The notes: generated by a model from the letters alone, not told the origin. A stretch of DNA of 64,000 bases from Chryseobacterium indologenes (GCF_002025665.1 NZ_CP018786.1:3596001-3660000); one strand, 5' to 3'; counted from the first letter of the stretch, positions 1 to 9,780 are shown. Made by a program: numbers and translations.

Positions 1-48
1 ATACCAATAAAACAGCAAGTGCTAAATTAATTAAGAAATAAAAACACA

Positions 49-3000
49 ATGAAAAAAAATATAACCAGTTTGTTTTTTTGCTTATCCCTTGGAACAGCAT
101 TAGCACAAACTACAGGAAGCAAATCATCCACCCTTCCGAATATCATCCCACCATCAGCGGAGTCCTATAAACTGGGCTCCTTTGGAAACCTTCCGGTAAG
201 TTTGTTTACAGGAAATGCTAATGTAGATATTCCTGTAACGTCCTTTGCGGCCGGAAATATTACTATTCCCATCGGACTTAATTATTTTTCCAATGGAATC
301 AAAGTAGATGATATGAACGGTTCTACTGGACTCGGTTGGACTATGGTTTCAGGAGGAGTGATTACACGGGTCATCCGCGATCTTCCGGATGAAAACAATC
401 TATCTAATGTTTCTATTCCGACCAATTTTGATGATATAGGGCCTAATAATCCTATTGCCATGCAATTTTTTCAGGATGCTTCCAACGATAATGTAGATAC
501 TGAGCAGGATTTATATATGGCTAACTTTGGTGGAATGCAAATCAAATTTGTGTTTGACAAGAAAGGAATTCCTGTTATTTATTCTCAAAAAGATGTCATT
601 ATTGAAGGGGTGAGCGGTGGAGATTCATTTACCATAACTGTAGATAATGGAACCAAATACTATTTTACTGATAAAGAGACGACATCTAACCGTACCGTTG
701 GTGCAGGACATTCTCTCATATCCATTTCTACTACAGCCTGGTATCTGACAAAAATTGAGGATATTACCAGCGGAGAAACTTTATTTATTGAGAACGTAGA
801 TGGTGGGTATACTGGAACGATGAGCCAGTCACAGACCCTATCTTACACATCACCTAACGCGGGTCCAATGACATCAAGTTGTGGAAATCCTGCATTTATC
901 CGATACCCTCAGGTCAGTGAGCTGATCAGCCATAACCAGACCGTTGCCGGAAAACAGATCAAGAGAATATACAGTAACAATCCTTCTTATGGAGAGATTA
1001 TATTTGATTACCTACAATCAGGAGGCAGCAGTGATTATAAACGATTACAAAAAGTTACAAAAAAGGTTAATGGCAGTATAATTAATGATGTTACTCTTAA
1101 TTATACACTTACCGCTAATAATCGCTTGTTTCTCACTTCAGTAGTGGATAGTGTTTTAAATGCCACTTATGGGTTTGAATATAATTTACCGGATGTATTT
1201 CCTCAAAGACTCTCCTTCAGTAGAGATAGCTGGGGATATTATAATGGTGTAACCGGCAACACCAATCTTGTCCCTTCCATATATGAGGTAGCTTTGTGGA
1301 GCTCATATAACGGAGCGTCGCAGCCAGTCAGCCCGCAACATACACCTATAGGGATACTTCAGAAGGTTATTTACCCTACTAAAGGCTCTACTGAATTTTT
1401 TTATGAAAATAATACTGCGATTGAGAAAAATGTGATGTTGAGCCCATCAGAAAGAACGGGGGTTCAGATCAAGGCAACTGCGGATGATAATAATGCTCAT
1501 GTTGAAAATACAGTGGTTTTTACTCCACTAAAAACAGAAGAAATAAGCTTGGGAGGGAGTGCCCAGTTTAACAATACATGTGATCCGGCTGAACAAATCA
1601 CCGGAAAGCACAGAGCTATTGTTAGTCTCTTGAAACCCGGTGGACAAGCCATGCCATTGTATTATAAAACTTCAACAGGGGTTGTTACCAATGCAGGTAA
1701 TTCAGTTACTTTTCCTACCAATAATGGAGGAGGTATTTTTGCCCATGTCCAGAAAGATGAACCTTTAACCCTTAAGCTTTGGACACTATTTGTTTGTACC
1801 CGTTCCACAGCATCCGCAAGCTATACCAGTAAAGAGGCAGTTTATGGAGATAGAGAAGTGCCTATTGGAGGTTTAAGAATCGCTAAAATTGTAGATATCT
1901 CAGAAAATGGAGTAGCCAATACAAGAAAGTTTATTTATCGTGATTTAAATGAACAAAACACGGAAGCTACTGTATTAAGAACTCCGGCATTTCAGGAGCA
2001 GCTTCTTTATACCAGAACTTGTAGTACAAATAATCCCAATCTGCCAAGTGGATCAGTTCCTACAGGAGTAGAAAGGTTTCCCTATACAATGGTAACATCT
2101 TCCAATATTAATCAGCTATTTGCTACCCATCCCAATGTATTTTATAAAACCGTGCAGGAAATTGTAGAAGGAAAATCAAATATTATTCATAAATACTCTA
2201 CCAATGCAGATGATTTCGGAAAAGTAATTCATGGAGATAATATCCGAAACTCTGTATGGACCAATTTTGGTTGGAATAATGGACGAGAAATTCTGACTCA
2301 ATATCTTGATGCAGGAGGTAGTCCGGTACGCACCGTAGAGATGAATTATGAGGAGGATAACAGCAGAAAATATCAGGTGGATGGTTTTTCGATCAGAAAA
2401 AATTATGACAATCCTGTCACTAAGAATGATACCAAACTCTGCACAGCAGAAGATGTGATAAAAACCATTTCGTATAATTACTGTACTGCCAGCCATTCTC
2501 ATAAATACAATGCTGTAGATGGGTATAAAAACTGTCAGGCAGCAGGGGCTCAAAATGTGACTCAAACGTATAATGATGTTTGTTTTGGTAAACCTGTAGG
2601 CCTGATTACCTATGAAGATAAGCTGGATAATCTTGATATTGTACAATACAAAAATATTTCTCATTTCGAGTACCTGAAGTCTCAGAAAACAACTGACTAC
2701 CTGAACGGGACTGCCATGAAAACGGAAACCCAGTATTTCTACGCCAACCCCAAACATCATCAACTGACCAGTGAGAAAACGATTTTCCCTGATCTGTCTT
2801 CTGCGGGCAAAACATATCAGTACGCCTATGAGAAAAACAACCAGCTGATGATTGGTAAAAACATGGTGAGTATTCCATTGGAAACGAAAGCAGAACAAAC
2901 GGTAAATAATATCACCAAAGTGACTTCCAGGGAAGAAACGAGTTATCCAACGGCTCTGCCTCATGCAATCACCGGAAACTTAGTGCTTCCTCTGTCTGAA

Positions 3001-3474
3001 TATTCGTATGATACTTTAAACCCTACTGTTTCCTCTAAGGATGTCACGTATGAAAAATATGATGAAAAAGGAAATATTCTTCAATACAGGGAGAAAGACG
3101 GTACTCCGGTAAGTATTGTCTGGGGCTATAACAAGACCAAACCGATTGCCAAAGTTGTTGGCTCTACCTATAGTCAAATCGAAGGAATGATCAGTACTAT
3201 TGTAACCAAATCCAATGAAGATGCTGCTGATCCAACGAAAGAGGCAGAACTCTTAGTGGCTCTTGATGCTTTTCAGCCCGTTGGAATGACAACCAAATAT
3301 ACTTATGATCCTTTGGTGGGAGTAACGACCATAACACCCCCATCAGGGAAAAGAGAACTTTATGTTTATGATACTGCTAACCGATTGAAACAGGTTCAGG
3401 TTAGAGAAAGAGACAACGCTGGAACGTACAGCTATAAGGTGGTTAAAGAATTCAAGTATAACTATAAGCAGTAA
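49..3474 (+). CDS. Secreted SpvB/TcB-like RHS-partner protein
   Basis: A 1141-residue protein with an N-terminal signal peptide (residues 1-19, cleaved after ALA). Residues about 35-120 carry the stretch common in Bacteroidota RHS loci (SLFTG, VDIP, IPIGLNY, GLGW, then a VITR motif). This resembles the start of SpvB/TcaC-type proteins. The C-terminal third holds YD-like repeats such as KYDEKGN and YVYDTANRL. In Tc toxins a TcB-like protein and a TcC/RHS protein together form the cocoon that holds the toxic tip. By analogy this could be the partner shell of the RHS gene that starts 6 bases downstream. Signal and motifs are seen; the cocoon role is inferred. Confidence 0.75.
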   Translation: MKKNITSLFFCLSLGTALAQTTGSKSSTLPNIIPPSAESYKLGSFGNLPVSLFTGNANVDIPVTSFAAGNITIPIGLNYFSNGIKVDDMNGSTGLGWTMVSGGVITRVIRDLPDENNLSNVSIPTNFDDIGPNNPIAMQFFQDASNDNVDTEQDLYMANFGGMQIKFVFDKKGIPVIYSQKDVIIEGVSGGDSFTITVDNGTKYYFTDKETTSNRTVGAGHSLISISTTAWYLTKIEDITSGETLFIENVDGGYTGTMSQSQTLSYTSPNAGPMTSSCGNPAFIRYPQVSELISHNQTVAGKQIKRIYSNNPSYGEIIFDYLQSGGSSDYKRLQKVTKKVNGSIINDVTLNYTLTANNRLFLTSVVDSVLNATYGFEYNLPDVFPQRLSFSRDSWGYYNGVTGNTNLVPSIYEVALWSSYNGASQPVSPQHTPIGILQKVIYPTKGSTEFFYENNTAIEKNVMLSPSERTGVQIKATADDNNAHVENTVVFTPLKTEEISLGGSAQFNNTCDPAEQITGKHRAIVSLLKPGGQAMPLYYKTSTGVVTNAGNSVTFPTNNGGGIFAHVQKDEPLTLKLWTLFVCTRSTASASYTSKEAVYGDREVPIGGLRIAKIVDISENGVANTRKFIYRDLNEQNTEATVLRTPAFQEQLLYTRTCSTNNPNLPSGSVPTGVERFPYTMVTSSNINQLFATHPNVFYKTVQEIVEGKSNIIHKYSTNADDFGKVIHGDNIRNSVWTNFGWNNGREILTQYLDAGGSPVRTVEMNYEEDNSRKYQVDGFSIRKNYDNPVTKNDTKLCTAEDVIKTISYNYCTASHSHKYNAVDGYKNCQAAGAQNVTQTYNDVCFGKPVGLITYEDKLDNLDIVQYKNISHFEYLKSQKTTDYLNGTAMKTETQYFYANPKHHQLTSEKTIFPDLSSAGKTYQYAYEKNNQLMIGKNMVSIPLETKAEQTVNNITKVTSREETSYPTALPHAITGNLVLPLSEYSYDTLNPTVSSKDVTYEKYDEKGNILQYREKDGTPVSIVWGYNKTKPIAKVVGSTYSQIEGMISTIVTKSNEDAADPTKEAELLVALDAFQPVGMTTKYTYDPLVGVTTITPPSGKRELYVYDTANRLKQVQVRERDNAGTYSYKVVKEFKYNYKQ

Positions 3475-3480
3475 ACACAA

Positions 3481-6400
3481 ATGAAAAAAATACAATTATT
3501 AGGTCTGCTGTTTACGGCGATGATGACCTATGCACAAAGCACAACCGAAAATTACATACAATCCAAAACCTGCCTGAGTGGTGATTGCAGTAAGAAAACT
3601 GAAACCATTACCTATTTTGACGGCTTGGGACGACCCAAGCAGATTGTCAGTGTAAAAGCTACCTCTACCGGAAAGGATCTGGTGACTCCTATTACGTATG
3701 ATGGGTTTGGAAGACAGGTTAAAGATATTCTTCCTGTTCCTGCTAATACTCTCAATTCTGCCATTCATACCGGGATTGTAAATGAAACTGCGGCAAATTC
3801 TTATTACGGGGCTACCAATGCTTATATAGAAAAAGAGATTGAAAATTCTCCCTTAGACAGGGTAAAGCAAGTTGCCCAGCCGGGTGATCCCTGGAAAATG
3901 GCAACCGGACATACCCAAAAGCTTAAATATGAAGTAAATCAAGGCTCAGAAGTAAAGAAATTTATCACCAATACAATAACTACAACGGTAGGAACAGATA
4001 AAAAAACTGTTTCCTCTGTATCCATAGTTCCAGGCAATGAATTTTATGGTGCTGGAACATTATATAAAAATTCGGTGACCGATGAAGATGGAACTCCGGT
4101 TATCCAGTTTCAGAACGGACGTGGTGAAACGGTGCTGGTACGAAGAACAGACGGAACCCAAAACGTTGATACCTATTATGTATACAATGAATACGGACAA
4201 AAGGCATTTGTGATTCCTGCACTGGCGGTAAAGAAAATTGAGCAGAATAACAATGTGGTGACCACCGATATTCTGAACAGCCTGTGTTACCAGTACAGAT
4301 ATGACGGTTTAGACCGACAGGTGGAAAAAAGATTACCCGGAAGAGACGATTGGGAATCTGTGGTGTACGATGCTGCCGACCGCCCGGTGCTTACCCAAGA
4401 TGTGAACCTGAAGAATAAAGGACTGTGGCTGCTGACCAAGTATGATGCCTTTGGTCGCGTTGCCTATACCGGACTTATTACAGGTGGAGAAAGAGCTTCA
4501 ATGCAAAGTCAACTTGCTTCTCAGGTGGTCAGTGAAAGCCAGACAGCCAATGGGTTTGATAAAAATGGCTTCATTGTATATTACACCAATAATTTTCTGT
4601 CAGGCTTTACGACGCTTTTAACGGTTAATTACTATGACTCTTACCCAAGGGATACAAAAGAGTTTCCACCTGCAAAAATCCTTGATCAATATGTAGTGAA
4701 CGAAGACAGGGCTCTGAACGGAGGTGCCAATACCCAGGGGCTGCCTACAGCATCCTATGTAAAAAACATTGAGGACGATAACTGGACAAAAACCTATTTC
4801 TACTACAATACCAAAGGGGAAAAAGTAAGTGAAAAAAGCTGGAATCATTTAGGCGGATATACCAAAAAGGAATTCAAGCTTGATTTTTCCGGCGCGGTAG
4901 ATGAAAGCTATACCTACCACAAAAAAGGGAATACAGATGTAGAAGTGGTGATCAAAGAGAGATTTGTATACGATGACCAGAAAAGACTGTTGAAGCATTA
5001 TCATAAGGTAAACAGCCTGACAGAAGAACTTTTGGTAGAAAACACCTACAATGACCTGGGACAGCTTATTAATAAAAAGACAGGAAATACCACAGGTACT
5101 CCTTTGCAGTCCATACACCATGCCTACAATATCCGTGGATGGCTTACTAAAGTGAATGATCCTGCCAACCTGAACGGAAAGCTCTTTGCCTATGAAATTA
5201 AATATCACAATCCTGTTTATTCCACAGTTTCTACAGGAAAATATAATGGCAATATTGCAGAGATAGATTGGTCAAGTGCTGATAATGGAACGTTTAGAAG
5301 GTATAATTACCAGTATGACGGATTAGATCGCCTAAAAAATGGTATTTATTCTGAACCCAATGCCACTGTTCCACAGAACAATTATTATAATGAAGTCCTT
5401 ACCTATGATCTAAACGGGAATATCCAAACCCTTAGAAGAAACAGGTTGCTACAAAATTTTGGAGCACAGCTGCTGGATGACCTTACTTATACTTACACTG
5501 GGAACAGGGTTAATACAGTAAGTGATGCTTCAAGTAATTATGGTGGCTATCCGGCTTCCATATCAACTGTAATTCCGTATGACAGTAATGGCAATATGAT
5601 CAGCCATGAAGATAGAGGGATGTTGCAGATAGATTATAATTACCTTAATCTTCCCAATTACATAAAGTTTAATAAATTATATAATACTCATGATGGGAAC
5701 AATACATTTAATGTTAACACAAAATACCTTTATAATGCTCAGGGAACTAAATTAAGAAAGATCTACACCTATGGACTAGGAAGAGGACAGCTTGAAACCA
5801 TCAGCAAAACCGACTATCTGGATGGATTTCAATATACTGATGATGTATTAAGCTTTGTACCTACCTCAGAAGGGTATTATGACTTTGTTAAAAATATGTA
5901 TATTTACAATTATACCGATCAGGTAGGAAACATCAGAGTTGCATATTATAAGGATGCTTCCGGAAACCTGAAAATTGACAGGACTACTCATTTTTATCCG
6001 TTTGGGTTAGAGTTTGGAGGACAGCTTGAGACCGTCAGCACAATAAACCCATCATATAGATACTCTACCCAGGGGCAGGAAAACCAGATTGATACTAAGT
6101 GGAGCTCTTACCGATGGAGAAATTATGATGCTGCAATGGGAAGGTTCTTTAATGTAGATCCTTTAAGTGAAAAATACACTTATCAGTCACATTATAATTT
6201 CTCGGAAAATAAAGTTATATCATATAGAGAATTAGAGGGTTTAGAAGCAATAGATGCTAATAAAGTTAGAGAAGCTTTTGATAATGGAAAAAAAGGGAAA
6301 AGCTATCAATTAGTTATTCATGTAGACCAACCGGGAAAGGGAGGAGATAGAACTGTATATCAAATTAGTCCAAATAGAGATTCTGGACATGCATTTATAA

Positions 6401-6861
6401 CATTAAATAGGAAAAATACGGATGGTACAACAGATTCTAAAACTTTTGGGTTTTATCCTTATCCATCTAGTGTAAATCCTTTAGCATCAGAGGCATCAGG
6501 AAAAATAAAAGATAATTTTGGTCATGAACAAGAAGTAGTACAAACAAGGTCTATTAACGAGAAAAACTTTAATGATATTTTAGATTTTGTAGAATCAGAT
6601 CAAAATACAAAATATGATCTAAATACCAATAATTGTGCTGACTTTGTTATAAATACTGCAGCAGCAGGAGGTGTCAAATTACCAAAAACTACGAGTTCAT
6701 ATGGTGGATTCAAAGGACATAATCCGGGTGATTTAGGGGAAGATATAAGAGAACAAAATAATAATATTCGCAAGGGAAAAACCCTTGAAGGTAATTCAAA
6801 AACACCAAAAAATAAAAATAATGAGAGCGATAACGATAGAGTTAAAGGTATTGGTTTGTAG
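3481..6861 (+). CDS. RHS repeat protein (DUF6443 N-term) with permuted papain-like toxin tip
   Basis: A 1126-residue secreted protein with a signal peptide (residues 1-19). It has a DUF6443-type N-terminus (ENYIQSKT, YFDGLGRPKQ, YDGFGRQVKD), multiple YD repeats, and the RHS-associated core (YPFGLEFGG, RWRNYDAAMGRFFNVDPLSEKY written in parts). The core ends at ELEGLEA near residue 920. The remaining ~200 residues are a variable tip: SGHAFITL (His), FGFYPYP, NNCADFV (Cys) and NPGDLGEDIR. His precedes Cys, as in permuted NlpC/P60 or LRAT-like papain folds, so the tip is a probable peptidase, amidase or acyltransferase toxin. It overlaps the next gene by 41 bases. The core is nearly identical to parts of the orphan cassettes downstream. 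Confidence 0.85.
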   Translation: MKKIQLLGLLFTAMMTYAQSTTENYIQSKTCLSGDCSKKTETITYFDGLGRPKQIVSVKATSTGKDLVTPITYDGFGRQVKDILPVPANTLNSAIHTGIVNETAANSYYGATNAYIEKEIENSPLDRVKQVAQPGDPWKMATGHTQKLKYEVNQGSEVKKFITNTITTTVGTDKKTVSSVSIVPGNEFYGAGTLYKNSVTDEDGTPVIQFQNGRGETVLVRRTDGTQNVDTYYVYNEYGQKAFVIPALAVKKIEQNNNVVTTDILNSLCYQYRYDGLDRQVEKRLPGRDDWESVVYDAADRPVLTQDVNLKNKGLWLLTKYDAFGRVAYTGLITGGERASMQSQLASQVVSESQTANGFDKNGFIVYYTNNFLSGFTTLLTVNYYDSYPRDTKEFPPAKILDQYVVNEDRALNGGANTQGLPTASYVKNIEDDNWTKTYFYYNTKGEKVSEKSWNHLGGYTKKEFKLDFSGAVDESYTYHKKGNTDVEVVIKERFVYDDQKRLLKHYHKVNSLTEELLVENTYNDLGQLINKKTGNTTGTPLQSIHHAYNIRGWLTKVNDPANLNGKLFAYEIKYHNPVYSTVSTGKYNGNIAEIDWSSADNGTFRRYNYQYDGLDRLKNGIYSEPNATVPQNNYYNEVLTYDLNGNIQTLRRNRLLQNFGAQLLDDLTYTYTGNRVNTVSDASSNYGGYPASISTVIPYDSNGNMISHEDRGMLQIDYNYLNLPNYIKFNKLYNTHDGNNTFNVNTKYLYNAQGTKLRKIYTYGLGRGQLETISKTDYLDGFQYTDDVLSFVPTSEGYYDFVKNMYIYNYTDQVGNIRVAYYKDASGNLKIDRTTHFYPFGLEFGGQLETVSTINPSYRYSTQGQENQIDTKWSSYRWRNYDAAMGRFFNVDPLSEKYTYQSHYNFSENKVISYRELEGLEAIDANKVREAFDNGKKGKSYQLVIHVDQPGKGGDRTVYQISPNRDSGHAFITLNRKNTDGTTDSKTFGFYPYPSSVNPLASEASGKIKDNFGHEQEVVQTRSINEKNFNDILDFVESDQNTKYDLNTNNCADFVINTAAAGGVKLPKTTSSYGGFKGHNPGDLGEDIREQNNNIRKGKTLEGNSKTPKNKNNESDNDRVKGIGL
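5977..6122 (+). repeat. 146-bp perfect direct repeat, copy 1 (RHS core)
   Basis: By reading, these 146 bases inside the RHS core are identical to 10772-10917 in the third orphan cassette, including synonymous positions. Neighbouring core copies at 7.4-7.7 kb and 8.9-9.2 kb diverge more. This points to recent gene conversion or duplication between the active gene and that cassette. Confidence 0.9.
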
Positions 6862-7246
6862 TTTAGTAGTTGTTTTTTTCTGCTTTTGCTGCTCGAAACC
6901 AAAGCAACAGTATAGTAACCCGGTTTTTGCAACTTTTTTTAATGAATTAAGTAACGAGAGTGCAGAAAAATTTTATGACTCTTACTATAAAGATAAACCA
7001 AAAAACTATAAGGAGGGATATATTCAAGTATTAAAGCAATTTAAGAAATATAATTGTGAATTTACTATTACAGATTACAACTCTTATAAAAATGAAAAGC
7101 CTAATTTAGATGGCATAACTGAAGGTGTTTATATTCTAGAAAACAAAAATTTAAAAGATCCATTTTTTATTAAGATTGAAAATAATAAAGTACAATATTT
7201 ACTTTCAATAGGCAAAGGTAAAGAAGATATTATCGGTTGGCTTTAA
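6821..7246 (+). CDS. Lipoprotein, probable immunity protein for the RHS tip
   Basis: About 141 residues from the ATG at 6821. An in-frame start at 6785 would lie deeper inside the RHS gene and would spoil the signal peptide, so it is not preferred. The N-terminus is a lipoprotein signal (hydrophobic VCSLVVVFFCF, then CCSKP). The gene overlaps the end of the RHS gene by 41 bases, the usual place for a cognate immunity gene. The body (FFNELSNESAEKFYDSYY, later NYKEGYIQVL) matches no family I recognise. The immunity role is inferred from position and predicted periplasmic location. Confidence 0.6.
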   Translation: MRAITIELKVLVCSLVVVFFCFCCSKPKQQYSNPVFATFFNELSNESAEKFYDSYYKDKPKNYKEGYIQVLKQFKKYNCEFTITDYNSYKNEKPNLDGITEGVYILENKNLKDPFFIKIENNKVQYLLSIGKGKEDIIGWL

Positions 7247-7360
7247 AACTATTTAGTTATTTGAATAATATAAACAAAATTGATAATCTAAAACTAAGGT
7301 AATAAAAACACATTTTTTCCAAACATTAGTTTCTATTATTAATGAGATAAATAATCCTAA

Positions 7361-7390
7361 AACGGGTAAACTACATGATTACCTGTTTTA
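7361..7390 (+). terminator. Hairpin in the cassette 3' flank
   Basis: A 9-bp stem (AACGGGTAA with TTACCTGTT, one G-U pair) is followed by TTATTTT. It is homologous to the perfect hairpin at 8861-8888, so it is part of the recurring flank between cassettes. The nominal ATG of the next reading frame (7375) sits inside it. Confidence 0.6.
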
Positions 7391-8550
7391 TTTTCTGGGA
7401 AAAATCAAAAGTTAACAACTATACAGATCAGGTCGGAAAAATAAGATTAGCGTATTACAAAGATGCTTCCGGTAACGTTAAAGTAGACAGAACCACCAAT
7501 TACTATCCTTTTGGATTGGAGTTTGGCGGAGAATTAAGTACTGCCAACTCAATATCTCCAAACTACAAGTACTCTACCCACGGAAAAGAGAAACAGCAGG
7601 AGACCGGATGGAGTGATTTTGGAACCAGAATGTATATGTCAGATATCGGACGATGGGGAGTACCAGATCCATTAAGTGAAAAATTTGCGGGAGTTTCAAC
7701 TTATAATTATGTTTTAAATAACCCACTTCGGTATGTTGATCCTGATGGTAATGCACCGGTTGATTGGGTTTTACAAAATATTAATGGTGTTTCAACATGG
7801 ACATATATGGCAAATGTAAAGACTGTTTCTCAAGCTAAAGCAGCAGGAATTACAGATGCAGCAGCCGTATATTCTTATGCTAATATATCTGGGCAAGGAT
7901 TTATGGGTACTGGAAAATATAGTTATTCATTAAACCAAGATGGTTCGGTAACAGATAATGTAAGTGGTAACAATTTGGGTGGAAGTTTTTCTACTCCAGC
8001 AGGAACAAATATATCTACTGGAGCATATGTAGGTAAATGGGATGGAGGAAGTAAAGGACTCTGGGGAGAATGGGCAGCTTCAAATAACTTTTTTGGAAAA
8101 ATTTCATATAATGTCGCAAATAGTTTTTACTTAGGTTTTCAAGTTTTGGATACAGGTAATCTTATGGGAGGTAAACATACTTCAGGACTTACAGGTCAAC
8201 AAGTATATAGTAATTTGGATGGATCAAATCAATATAATGAAGGAGATAGAGCTCTTGCATTTACCTCAACTTTTAATCCCTTATCATCAGAATTGAAAGT
8301 TGCTGGATTAGGTCAGCAGGTTCTTCCTAAAACAGCTTTTAAATTAGCTGATAATATTGGACCGTTAAATGCTGCAAAATTTTCCAGTACATTTAAAGGA
8401 ACTGCAATTGCAAGAGCAGCTCCAGCTACAAGAGGAGCAATAAATAGATATTTAAACAAAGGAATAAATCTGGTTAATAACTTTGGAATGTTTAAGTTAG
8501 GTACAACAAGTTTAATAAAACCCTTATCAGAGGACAAACACAAAAACTAA
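7375..8550 (+). CDS. Orphan RHS C-terminal cassette 1, unknown toxin tip
   Basis: 391 codons. Homology to the RHS core begins at about 7414 (NNYTDQVG) and runs to NPLRYVDPDG near residue 123. This is the classical RHS cleavage-region motif and differs from the ELEGLE junction of the other copies. The tip of ~270 residues is rich in Gly, Ala, Asn and Ser (WVLQNINGV, GKWDGGSKGLWGEW, a late AIARAAPATRGA segment) and matches no toxin family I can name. There is no signal peptide, and the ATG lies in a terminator hairpin. It is therefore probably silent until recombined into the full gene at 3481-6861. A two-TM protein follows 2 bases later. Confidence 0.6.
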   Translation: MITCFIFWEKSKVNNYTDQVGKIRLAYYKDASGNVKVDRTTNYYPFGLEFGGELSTANSISPNYKYSTHGKEKQQETGWSDFGTRMYMSDIGRWGVPDPLSEKFAGVSTYNYVLNNPLRYVDPDGNAPVDWVLQNINGVSTWTYMANVKTVSQAKAAGITDAAAVYSYANISGQGFMGTGKYSYSLNQDGSVTDNVSGNNLGGSFSTPAGTNISTGAYVGKWDGGSKGLWGEWAASNNFFGKISYNVANSFYLGFQVLDTGNLMGGKHTSGLTGQQVYSNLDGSNQYNEGDRALAFTSTFNPLSSELKVAGLGQQVLPKTAFKLADNIGPLNAAKFSSTFKGTAIARAAPATRGAINRYLNKGINLVNNFGMFKLGTTSLIKPLSEDKHKN

Positions 8551-8552
8551 AA

Positions 8553-8753
8553 ATGGGAATTTTTGAATTCATATTTCAACAAATACTTATCAATGTAATT
8601 GGTAATGGTGTCTATTTTTTATTCCGTAAACTTATTGGGGATAGAAGAAACTATAAAGAAATACAAGATCAGACAGCAGGGTATATAAATTTTTTTACAG
8701 GCGTTGCATTTATTTTTGTAATTATAGTTTTAATGAAGAAGCTTATTAGGTAG
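8553..8753 (+). CDS. Small two-TM membrane protein, candidate immunity
   Basis: 66 residues with a hydrophobic N-terminal segment (about 3-22, FIFQQILINVIGNGVYFLF) and a C-terminal membrane segment (about 47-62). A charged loop separates them. It starts 2 bases after the orphan tip, so it is the likely immunity partner. An inner-membrane immunity protein would fit a membrane-active toxin, but this is inference. No family was recognised. Confidence 0.5.
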   Translation: MGIFEFIFQQILINVIGNGVYFLFRKLIGDRRNYKEIQDQTAGYINFFTGVAFIFVIIVLMKKLIR

Positions 8754-8786
8754 AGAGAACGATATGGTATTTGGTTATAAAAATTT

Positions 8787-8850
8787 GGTCATGTTTCAAA
8801 AATATTGGTTTCCACTATTATTGGACTTTGGCAAAGAAAACTATAAATAA
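8787..8850 (+). repeat. Recurring cassette 3' flank, copy 2
   Basis: The stretch starting GGTCATGTTTCAAAAATATT and ending near CTATAAATAA is closely similar to 12737-12800 and more weakly to 7305-7345. Each copy follows a candidate immunity gene, and all three are followed, sooner or later, by a related hairpin. It appears to mark the 3' end of the RHS module. Confidence 0.7.
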
Positions 8851-8860
8851 AATAATTTAA

Positions 8861-8890
8861 AAACAGGTAATCTAATGATTACCTGTTTTA
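8861..8890 (+). terminator. Perfect 12-bp hairpin terminator
   Basis: AAACAGGTAATC pairs perfectly with GATTACCTGTTT around a TAAT loop and ends in TTTTA. It closes the first orphan cassette and immediately precedes the core homology of the second. Confidence 0.75.
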
Positions 8891-8897
8891 TAAAATT

Positions 8898-9779
8898 TAC
8901 AATTATACCGATCAGGTCGGAAACATCAGACTGGCGTATTATAAAGATGCTTCCGGAAACCTGAAAATAGACAGAACCACCAATTACTATCCTTTTGGGT
9001 TAGAATTTGGCGGAGAATTGAATACTGCAAATTCTATTATTCCTAACTATAAATACTCTTCCCAGGGACAGGAGAAGCAAACGGAAACAGGCTGGAGTTC
9101 TTACCGATGGAGAAATTATGATGCTGCGATGGGAAGGTTCTTTAATGTTGACCCGTTAAGTGAAAAGTACTCTTACCAGTCTCATTATAATTTTGCTGAA
9201 AATAGAGTTGTTGATGCTAGAGAATTGGAAGGCTTAGAAGCAGTATTAATAAATGATACCACAATCGAATGGAGAGTAAAGATTGATAATAAGTTAGGAA
9301 CTGATTATAATAAAACACTTTTGCAAGATACTTCGGCTATTTTAAGCCAAAATGGAATGACGGTGAATATTATTGAAGATGCTGATGCGAAATTTACGAT
9401 TGAACTGGCTAAGCCTGTAGCAAAGTTTACTGCAGATGGAATGATTTCTATAACCAATGGATACAATATACCTGATGGAAATATTTATGATGGTCAAGTT
9501 ACATCACAAGACAGTCCAAGAACATTAGCACACGAACTTGGACACAAATCAAGTTTACCACATATATTCGCTGAAACAAGTAAGGTTGAAAATACTAAAG
9601 AGAATCAAAAAAATTTGATGAATTCTGATGATAATAATAAGGTTGAATTACGAGATACATCAGGAACAAATCTAACTCCATCTCAAACAAAAGATATAAA
9701 GGATCACATTAGAATTACTAATGAAAATAGAGAAAGAAAAGAAAAAGAGCAACAAAGATTAAATCAAACCCCTAATTAG
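8898..9779 (+). CDS. Orphan RHS C-terminal cassette 2, metzincin-like toxin tip
   Basis: The frame is open from 8898 (YNYTDQVG core homology) with no good start codon; a TTG at 9018 is the first usable start. The core runs to ARELEGLEA, then follows a tip of ~180 residues. At 9531-9563 the tip encodes HELGHKSSLPH, an HExxHxxSxxH zinc-binding pattern close to the metzincin consensus HExxHxxGxxH. A C-terminal Lys/Glu-rich tail follows. This suggests a metallopeptidase toxin. No signal peptide or promoter is visible, so expression probably needs recombination with the full RHS gene. A lipoprotein gene follows 1 base later. Confidence 0.65.
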   Translation, partial: YNYTDQVGNIRLAYYKDASGNLKIDRTTNYYPFGLEFGGELNTANSIIPNYKYSSQGQEKQTETGWSSYRWRNYDAAMGRFFNVDPLSEKYSYQSHYNFAENRVVDARELEGLEAVLINDTTIEWRVKIDNKLGTDYNKTLLQDTSAILSQNGMTVNIIEDADAKFTIELAKPVAKFTADGMISITNGYNIPDGNIYDGQVTSQDSPRTLAHELGHKSSLPHIFAETSKVENTKENQKNLMNSDDNNKVELRDTSGTNLTPSQTKDIKDHIRITNENRERKEKEQQRLNQTPN

Positions 9780-9780
9780 A

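Noticed and set aside
2176..2964. Long minus-strand reading frame inside the SpvB-like gene
   Set aside because: It lies fully antisense to a well-supported secreted protein and its product has no domain pattern; a shadow frame.
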